Origin: Cellvibrionales bacterium
GTDB lineage: Bacteria > Pseudomonadota > Gammaproteobacteria > Pseudomonadales > GM7GCV1
Length of the DNA: 52,350 bases
Direction of reading: 5' to 3'
Assembly (NCBI GenBank): GCA_014323765.1
Contig: JACONM010000011.1
Span: forward strand, 61,860 to 114,209
The notes beneath the pieces were generated by a model that worked only from the letters and a program-made list of their open reading frames with translations, was not told the origin of the DNA and did not search any database. Positions 46,629 to 52,350 of the stretch are shown here, one piece after another. Numbering within the stretch: position 1 is the stretch's first letter; each line of letters begins with the position of its first letter. Made by a program: the position numbers and the translations under genes.

Positions 46629-47405
46629 ATGAAGTTGAAGCGATTTAAGCTGGCCATCATGCTAGCGACTGGCCTGCTGGCCCTGCCGCCTTTGGCGCAG
46701 GCACAGACGGTCGACTCGGTGCTGCAACAGAGCCGCGGCAACACCGCGAATCTGCGTGCCGCCCAAGAGCGCATCGATGGCATCGCCGAGTCGACCGACA
46801 AGCTCTTGCAGGAGTTTAAGGTGGTCAACAAGCAGATCGACGGCCTGAAGGTCTACAACGCGCAGCAGGAGCTGCAAATTGCCGACCAGCGCAAAAGCCT
46901 TGACCTGCTGGAACGTTCCATCGCCAACGCCGCCACCATGGAGCGCGACATTGCGCCCCTGTTGGTCAATATGATCGACGGCTTGGAAGACTTCGTGGAG
47001 CTCGACCTGCCCTTCCGCCTCGATGAACGCCGCGAGCGCGTCACGCGATTGCGCAACAACCTTGGACGCGCCAACCTGTCGGTGGCCGAGAAGTTCCGCC
47101 AAGTGCTGGAGGCGTACAAAATCGAGCTCGACTACGGCAACAACATCGAAGCCTACACCCGCACCCTAGCGGTCGATGGGCAGGAGCAGGATGTCAATGT
47201 CCTGCGCATCGGGCGCATCGCGCTGACCTATCAGACCAAAGACCAATCGCGCGCCGCCGCCTGGAACACCGCGACCGGCGACTGGGAGGCTCTGCCGGGC
47301 AGCTGGAACCGCGACATTAGCGAAGGTCTGAAAATTGCCCGCAAGCAGTCGCCGATTAACATCATGAAAGTCCCTGTCTCCGCCCCACAGGAGGTCACCC
47401 GATGA
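46629..47405 (+). CDS. DUF3450 periplasmic protein of the TonB2 system
   Basis: 258 residues from ATG 46629, preceded by GGGGGGA. Signal peptide about 1-26 (ends AQAQ). The rest is a long helical coiled coil (about 35-130) with LVNMIDGLEDFVELDLPFRLDERRERV, the DUF3450 hallmark, followed by a beta section. DUF3450 genes start TonB2-type operons in Vibrio and other gammaproteobacteria; the protein probably works with the TtpC-like partner. Its stop overlaps the next ATG by 4 bases. Confidence 0.9.
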   Translation: MKLKRFKLAIMLATGLLALPPLAQAQTVDSVLQQSRGNTANLRAAQERIDGIAESTDKLLQEFKVVNKQIDGLKVYNAQQELQIADQRKSLDLLERSIANAATMERDIAPLLVNMIDGLEDFVELDLPFRLDERRERVTRLRNNLGRANLSVAEKFRQVLEAYKIELDYGNNIEAYTRTLAVDGQEQDVNVLRIGRIALTYQTKDQSRAAAWNTATGDWEALPGSWNRDISEGLKIARKQSPINIMKVPVSAPQEVTR

Positions 47406-48769
47406 AACCGCTACTGACCGCCATCGGCCTATTCGCCATTCTCGCCGCCGCGCCGCTGTGGGCGCAGAATGACGAGCCTGAGCCCGCCACCCTCGCCGAG
47501 CTGTCGGAAATGGTGCGCAACGCCGCCAACGCCGACAGTGCCACCTCGCGCCAACGCATCGCCCAGTTTCAGCGCGCCAAGCAACAGCAGCAAAGCCTGC
47601 TGAACAGTGCCCGCGCCGAGCGCGACCGCGAAGAACGTCGCAGTGAGCAGCTGAAAAAGACCTTCGACGAGAACGAGCTCAAGATCGCCGAAAAGACCAA
47701 ACAGCTGGAAGAACGCCTCGGCTCGCTGAAGGAGCTCTTCGGCCACCTGACCGGCTTTATCGGCGATGCGCGGGAGTCCATCGACACCTCCATCATCTCC
47801 GCCCAATACCCAGGCCGCACCGACTTCATGCAGCTAATGGTCGACCAGATGTCCAGTAGCACCGAGCTACCATCGATCGGTGACATCAACCGCGTCTGGA
47901 GCGAAACCCTCGATCAGATTATCGAGGGCGGCAAAGTGGTGCGTTTCACCACCGCAGTGGGCAATGAAGAGGCCCGCGAGGTGGTGCGTGTGGGCAACTA
48001 CAATTTGGTCTCGAACGGCGAATACCTGAGCTACGACCCGGCCACTGGGCGCATCTCAGTGTTACCGAGCCAGCCCGCTAAATTCAGCGACAGTGCCCGC
48101 CGCCTGCAGTCTGCCGAGGGCGGATTGAACGCCTTCGGCATCGATCCCACCGGGCCCAGCGGCGGCAGCTTCCTCGGCGCACTGGTCAGCATCCCCAGCT
48201 GGGGCGAGCGGCTCAGCACTCAGGGCGGGCTGGTCGGCTACGTGCTCATGAGCCTGCTCTCACTGGCCATTCTCATCGCCCTGCTCAAGTTTGTGCAGCT
48301 GACCCGAGTCGGCATCATGGTGCGCGCCCAGCTGCAAAACAGCACCGCCAGCACCAACAACCCCTTGGGCCGCGTCATCAAAGTGCATGAAGACGCGCCC
48401 GGCGTGGACACCGAAACCTTGGAGCTAAAACTCAACGAGGCCATCCTCAAAGAACGCCCCGCCATCGAAAGCTGGCTCAATGCGTTGAAAATCATCGCTG
48501 CGGTCGGCCCGCTACTCGGCCTGCTCGGCACTGTGACCGGTATGATTTTGACCTTCCAAGGCATCGCGCTCTACGGGGCTGGCGATGTCGGCGGCATGGC
48601 CGGCGGTATTTCGCAGGCACTGATCACCACGGTCTGGGGACTGATTGTCGCCATCCCCACCATCCTGTTGCACACCTTGGTCAACAGCCAAGCAATGCGC
48701 ATCGTCCATATCCTAGATGAGCAGGCGGCGGGCATAGTCGCGGAGAAAGCGGAAAAAGCGGAGGGCTAA
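47402..48769 (+). CDS. TtpC-like MotA/TolQ/ExbB-family protein with coiled-coil extension
   Basis: 455 residues. Signal-like N-terminus (1-21), a periplasmic coiled coil (about 50-120) and beta region to about 260, then three membrane segments with the proton-channel signature VGPLLGLLGTVTGMILTFQGI. Standard ExbB is near 240 residues; this long form matches TtpC, the third component of the TonB2 system known from Vibrio, where it is needed for TonB2-dependent transport. Acts beside the short ExbB encoded next. Confidence 0.9.
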   Translation: MKPLLTAIGLFAILAAAPLWAQNDEPEPATLAELSEMVRNAANADSATSRQRIAQFQRAKQQQQSLLNSARAERDREERRSEQLKKTFDENELKIAEKTKQLEERLGSLKELFGHLTGFIGDARESIDTSIISAQYPGRTDFMQLMVDQMSSSTELPSIGDINRVWSETLDQIIEGGKVVRFTTAVGNEEAREVVRVGNYNLVSNGEYLSYDPATGRISVLPSQPAKFSDSARRLQSAEGGLNAFGIDPTGPSGGSFLGALVSIPSWGERLSTQGGLVGYVLMSLLSLAILIALLKFVQLTRVGIMVRAQLQNSTASTNNPLGRVIKVHEDAPGVDTETLELKLNEAILKERPAIESWLNALKIIAAVGPLLGLLGTVTGMILTFQGIALYGAGDVGGMAGGISQALITTVWGLIVAIPTILLHTLVNSQAMRIVHILDEQAAGIVAEKAEKAEG

Positions 48770-48773
48770 TCCG

Positions 48774-49298
48774 ATGTTTGGCAACGCCATCGAGGCCGTT
48801 CAGGCATACATCGCGCTCGGCGGGCCGGTCATCTATCTGATCGCCGGCTTGGCGTTTCTCATGTGGACGTTGGTGCTGGAAAGGGCGGTCTATTACTACG
48901 GTGGCGGCCTAAACCGCGATCTAAACGCCGCCATCAATGCTTGGGAAGAACGCGCCGAGCGGGTGTCATGGCACGCCCATCGGGTGCGCGAGAAGCTGAT
49001 CTCCGAGGTATCGGAAAAGGTCAACACCTACCTGCCGATGATCAAAACCACCGTCGCGCTGGCCCCGCTCTTCGGATTGCTCGGCACCGTGACCGGCATG
49101 ATTAACGTCTTCGAGATTATGGCGATTACCGGCGGCGGCGATGCGCGTCAGATGGCCACCGGGGTATTCAGTGCCACCGTGCCGACCCTGTCAGGGATGG
49201 TGGTCGCCATCGCCGGGGTGTTCGCCAACAATTTGGTCAGCCGCAAGGCAACCAACGAGAAAGCCCTGCTCGAAGACCATCTCACCATGGACCACTAA
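48774..49298 (+). CDS. exbB: ExbB-type proton channel subunit
   Basis: 174 residues. Three membrane segments, with TTVALAPLFGLLGTVTGMINVFEIMA and SATVPTLSGMVVAIAGVFANNL forming the MotA/TolQ/ExbB domain. It makes the pentameric inner-membrane channel that, with ExbD, uses the proton gradient to energise TonB. Short form, typical of the second ExbB of TonB2 loci. Four bases after the TtpC-like gene, 20 before exbD. Confidence 0.93.
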   Translation: MFGNAIEAVQAYIALGGPVIYLIAGLAFLMWTLVLERAVYYYGGGLNRDLNAAINAWEERAERVSWHAHRVREKLISEVSEKVNTYLPMIKTTVALAPLFGLLGTVTGMINVFEIMAITGGGDARQMATGVFSATVPTLSGMVVAIAGVFANNLVSRKATNEKALLEDHLTMDH

Positions 49299-49318
49299 GA
49301 CCACTGAGGCAACAAACC

Positions 49319-49714
49319 ATGCCACAGCAACGCCAAGCCGAAGACGACCAGCAGATCGATCTCACGCCCATGCTGGACGTGGTGTTCATCATGCTGATTT
49401 TCTTCATCGTCACCGCCACGTTTATCAAGCTGCCGGGCACCGATGTATTGCGTCCCGAGGCCCTCAATGCCGAGGATCAAAAGCCCGCCATGCTCGCCGC
49501 CATCGATGACAACGGGCAGATCTGGATCAACCGCGAGCAAGTGGAGCCGCGCTTCCTCAAAACCCGCATCGCGGTGCTCTACGCGGAAAATCCCAAGGGC
49601 GATCTAGTCATTCAGGCGGATCAAGAGGCGCGGGTGTTGCAAATTGCGCAGGTCGCCGATGCCGCCCGCGAGGTCGGCGTGGAGAGCATCAACATCGCCG
49701 CCGAATCGCGTTAG
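49319..49714 (+). CDS. exbD: ExbD-type proton channel subunit
   Basis: 131 residues. A short cytosolic N-terminus, then IDLTPMLDVVFIMLIFFIVTATF with the essential membrane Asp (LDVV), and a periplasmic domain ending RVLQIAQVADAAREVGVESINIA. It sits inside the ExbB pentamer and transmits proton flow to TonB. Placed between exbB and tonB, 24 bases before tonB. Confidence 0.95.
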   Translation: MPQQRQAEDDQQIDLTPMLDVVFIMLIFFIVTATFIKLPGTDVLRPEALNAEDQKPAMLAAIDDNGQIWINREQVEPRFLKTRIAVLYAENPKGDLVIQADQEARVLQIAQVADAAREVGVESINIAAESR

Positions 49715-49738
49715 AGAATTTCTTGAGGAATCGCGCTG

Positions 49739-50383
49739 ATGAATCCGATGAATAGGCATTCCCCCCCAAATCGCCCCGCCACCCAGCGCGGTTACCTGCT
49801 GCTCGCCCAGTCAGCGGTCGCCGCCCTGTTTGTGGTGTTCGGCCTGCTACTGCTGATGCAATTTCTCATCAGCGCGGATTTCAAAGAGCCCGAGGATGCC
49901 GACCGCATCCGCATCGCTGACATCTGGCAGGAAGAGGCTGAGATCGAAGACAATATCAAAGAGCGCAAGGTCGAAGAAATCGACGACCCGGACGAACCGC
50001 CTCCCGATGTACCGCAGCAAGACATCGAACTAGACACCGATATCGAGACCATCGATATCTCCGGCGGTGCCACCGCCAAAGTAGACATCACCTTAGGAGC
50101 CGGGTTATCCGATGGCGACATCATCCCGCTGGTGGCGATTCAACCAGACTACCCGCGCCGGGCCCTAGAGCGCGGCATCGAAGGCTACGTGGTGGTCTCC
50201 TTTATCATTACCACCCAGGGCACCACGCGCAATATCCAGGTGGTGGAGTCCACCTCCAGCATGTTTGAACGCTCCGCCATGCGCGCCGCCTCCCGACTGA
50301 AATACAAACCGCGGGTGATTGACGGCACCCCGGTCGAGGTAGAACACTTCTACAAATTCACCTTTGAGTTGGCCGACGGCTAA
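49739..50383 (+). CDS. tonB: TonB2-type energy transducer
   Basis: 214 residues. One N-terminal membrane segment (about 19-44), an acidic, moderately Pro-rich periplasmic stretch (EEIDDPDEPPPDVPQQDIEL) and a C-terminal TonB domain with IQPDYPRRALERGIEGYVVVSFII and ASRLKYKPRVIDGTPVEVEHF. The long Pro-Glu/Pro-Lys spacer of E. coli TonB is short, as in TonB2 proteins. It contacts the TonB boxes of outer-membrane receptors, such as the EEVIISA box of the ZnuD-like protein in this window. GAGGA precedes the ATG. Confidence 0.94.
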   Translation: MNPMNRHSPPNRPATQRGYLLLAQSAVAALFVVFGLLLLMQFLISADFKEPEDADRIRIADIWQEEAEIEDNIKERKVEEIDDPDEPPPDVPQQDIELDTDIETIDISGGATAKVDITLGAGLSDGDIIPLVAIQPDYPRRALERGIEGYVVVSFIITTQGTTRNIQVVESTSSMFERSAMRAASRLKYKPRVIDGTPVEVEHFYKFTFELADG

Positions 50384-50443
50384 GCCGATGTAGCCGCCGC
50401 TCCATAGACGCAAACAGACACTGCTAAGCCCGGGAGGCAGATC

Positions 50444-51784
50444 ATGGATGGCAACCGATTCAGCGCATTCATTCTGGCGGCAATGCTGGCCCTAGCGGGT
50501 GCGGTGTCCGCCCAAGACGACGGCGAAGAGCGCAAATACGCCAACGTCAAGACCACCAAAGTCAAAGCCATCAGCCAAAAGCTGGCCAAACAGCTAGAGC
50601 CAGTGCGCACCTGCCTAGCCCCCGAAGGGGAAGAGGGCGAACCCGTGCCGGAGCCAGACCCACGCTGCGCCGAAAAGGCCCTCAGCAAGATCAACACCGC
50701 CAAGCTGCCGGGACACGAGAAAGCCGAGGTCTGGAACCTCTACGGCTACACCTACTACCTGCTCGATGACCAGCCCAAAAGCAAGGTCTATTACCTACGC
50801 ATCATCAACGAGCCAGAAGCCAACGCGCCGCTGCGCAACCGCACCCTAAAAACAGTTTCACAGATCAGCCTAATTGAAGAAAAGTACGCCGAGGCACTCA
50901 AATACTATCAGGATTGGATGGCCCTACAAGAAATCCTCGGTGCGTCCGATTATGCGCTGCTCGCCACCATCTATTACAGCCTAGACAACCACAACCAAGC
51001 CCTCACCAATATTGAAAAATCCATTGAAATGATGGAATCGGCGGGCAAGATCGGCCAAGAAAATTGGTATTCCCTGCAACGCTCCATCTATTACCAGCGC
51101 GGCAACTACCCAAAGGTCGTCAGCATCCTCAAAAAACTGATCGCCAACTACCAAAGCCCGCGCTACTGGCGTGAACTCGGCGGCATGTACGGCGAACTAG
51201 AAGTTCCGAAAGACCAGCTCGCCGCCTACCAAGTGGCATCCTTGCAGAAAAAGGGCTTGACTACGGAACCGCAGCTGATGGCCCTAGCCTATATGTACAT
51301 GGGTGCGGATGTGCCCTATAAAGGCGCGGAAGTCATCATCGCCGGAATTAAATCCGGCAAAATTAAAGAATCCGAGAAAAACCTGCGCGTACTCGGCAGC
51401 GCACTCTATCAATCCGGCGAGCTAAAAAAGGCCCTGCCATGGATGGAAAAGGCCGCCAGCAAAGCCAGCGACGGCGAGAGTTTCGCCCGCCTAGCCGGCA
51501 TTTACGTCGACCTAGAACGCTACCAAGATGCCATCCGTACCGCCAACGAAGCCCTCCGCCGCGGCGGAGTAAAACGCCGGGATCTGACCCTGATGACCCT
51601 AGGCACCGCGCAATTCAATCTACAAAAGTTTGACGCGGCAATTCGCTCTTTCCGCAAAATAAAAGACGATCGCACCATCAAAAACCGAGACCAATGGATT
51701 CAATACGTGCAAAACGAGCAAAAACGCGAAGAACAGATCAAAGCATCGGGCATCGACCTAGACCGAATCCTCGGTCGAAGCTAA
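50444..51784 (+). CDS. TPR protein of the TonB2 operon
   Basis: 446 residues. Signal peptide about 1-23 (ends VSAQ), then TPR-like helical repeats (YAEALKYYQDWMALQEIL, HNQALTNIEKSIEM, ELKKALPWMEKAASKASD, RYQDAIRTANEALRRGG, KFDAAIRSFRKI). Such a TPR protein closes many TonB2-type operons and probably scaffolds the periplasmic assembly; direct function is not well known. 60 bases after tonB, same strand. No terminator with a T run was seen after it. Confidence 0.9.
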   Translation: MDGNRFSAFILAAMLALAGAVSAQDDGEERKYANVKTTKVKAISQKLAKQLEPVRTCLAPEGEEGEPVPEPDPRCAEKALSKINTAKLPGHEKAEVWNLYGYTYYLLDDQPKSKVYYLRIINEPEANAPLRNRTLKTVSQISLIEEKYAEALKYYQDWMALQEILGASDYALLATIYYSLDNHNQALTNIEKSIEMMESAGKIGQENWYSLQRSIYYQRGNYPKVVSILKKLIANYQSPRYWRELGGMYGELEVPKDQLAAYQVASLQKKGLTTEPQLMALAYMYMGADVPYKGAEVIIAGIKSGKIKESEKNLRVLGSALYQSGELKKALPWMEKAASKASDGESFARLAGIYVDLERYQDAIRTANEALRRGGVKRRDLTLMTLGTAQFNLQKFDAAIRSFRKIKDDRTIKNRDQWIQYVQNEQKREEQIKASGIDLDRILGRS

Positions 51785-52078
51785 ATTGCGCGAGTGAACA
51801 ATGCAGAGCGATACAATAACAACTAAAGTCATTGAAAGCATATTCAGGCTGTAACCGAGCCATACTATCTACAAGCTAACCTCCAGCCATACTGAATATT
51901 GTGACCCTCAACAGAAGTTAAAGACGAGAAAATTTTGTTGCCGGCTTTGATGACTGCGGTTGATGATTTTCCCGCACACACGCGGATAAAACCATTGGCA
52001 TTGCTGTCGGTGCCACGTTACCACTCAAGCGTATTTGCTAAAATCGAGTATTATTCTGCGACGCATCTGGGGCATGTC
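51785..52078. other. Upstream region of the last gene
   Basis: About 290 bases, AT-richer than the genes, with no clear gene of its own. TAAAAT at 52039-52044 could be a -10 box (poor -35 GTTACC at 52017, spacer 16). An in-frame ATG at 51950 would extend the next gene by 43 codons without stops, so part of this stretch may be coding. Confidence 0.4.
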
Positions 52079-52350
52079 TTGACTGAGTCAAGCTCGCGAT
52101 TGCCTGATTGGTGGTTGATTTTGGGGGCATTGTTGCTCGCTTGCTGCGCCAGTCGGTCGCTTTCCGCGGTGTCCGCCGCCGACACTGAAACTAACCTTGC
52201 GGAAAAAGGGTTTACCGTGCCAATAAACACCGAAAGACAGCCGCCGGTTGCCGATATTTGGCTGGAGGTCAGCGTCAGCGCACAGCGGCTGCGGGTTTTT
52301 GCCGGCAACCAATCGCTGGCCGAATATCCAGTTTCCACGTCCCGCTATGG
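52079..52350 (+). CDS. Lipoprotein with L,D-transpeptidase-like start (cut by right edge)
   Basis: The frame is open to the edge. From TTG 52079, with CTGGGG upstream, it starts TESSSRLPDWWLILGALLLACCAS, with a lipobox at LLAC, so a lipoprotein is likely. Residues about 60-90 read WLEVSVSAQRLRVFAGNQSL then AEYPVSTSRYG, the N-terminal strand pattern of YkuD-type L,D-transpeptidases (ErfK/YbiS). These enzymes cross-link peptidoglycan or attach proteins to it. The catalytic His/Cys lie beyond the window. ATG 51950 is an alternative start, but the signal sequence argues for 52079. Confidence 0.65.
   Translation, partial: MTESSSRLPDWWLILGALLLACCASRSLSAVSAADTETNLAEKGFTVPINTERQPPVADIWLEVSVSAQRLRVFAGNQSLAEYPVSTSRY

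Overview
This window reads as chromosome of a GC-rich gammaproteobacterium. Its two housekeeping blocks follow the Pseudomonas gene order: gatB-gatA-gatC / mreB-mreC-mreD-maf-yhdP / yjgA, and hemY-hemX-hemD-hemC-algR-algZ / argH. No rRNA, tRNA or CRISPR array was seen. The species cannot be named from the sequence alone.

Layout. 1-4.1 kb is accessory DNA: the tail of an unknown gene, an AT-rich membrane-protein/DUF3800 pair, and an HTH antitoxin/PIN toxin pair. 4.1-8.5 kb holds a conserved membrane protein, an H-NS-type nucleoid protein, and a ZnuD-like TonB receptor with a small His-rich periplasmic protein, probably for zinc uptake. 8.9-15.8 kb is a lipid-modification cluster (NTF2-like, SDR, FAD amine-oxidase-like, DUF1365, cyclopropane fatty acid synthase, DUF2878, periplasmic protein). 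A possible nuclease gene interrupts it, and a repeat sits in frame inside the DUF1365 gene. 15.8-19.4 kb is the GatCAB amidotransferase. 19.5-26.8 kb is the cell-shape cluster mreBCD-maf-yhdP. 26.8-29.4 kb has an orphan gene, yjgA and mgtE. 29.8-38.1 kb has a cytochrome c, the heme-branch genes with one low-GC intruder, the AlgR/AlgZ-type two-component pair and argH.

38.1-40.4 kb is decayed: degenerate tandem repeats, one unknown gene, a truncated HNH endonuclease remnant and an IS1595-family transposase scar. 40.4-46.3 kb (yebC-aspS, proS, pabB) has the opposite GC skew to its flanks, which suggests an inverted or transplanted block starting at the scar. 46.6-51.8 kb is a complete TonB2-type energy-transduction operon (DUF3450, TtpC-like ExbB, ExbB, ExbD, TonB, TPR). 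It could power receptors such as the ZnuD homologue at 5.6-8.0 kb. The right edge cuts a lipoprotein with an L,D-transpeptidase-like start.

The most unusual points are the lone low-GC genes inserted into conserved operons (13.6, 26.8 and 32.4 kb), the in-frame repeat in DUF1365, the skew switch with its IS scar, and the unusual N-terminal extensions of the HTH/PIN pair. No complete new system is proven. The best candidates for undescribed biology are the 0.4-3.6 kb accessory pairs and the modified lipid cluster.
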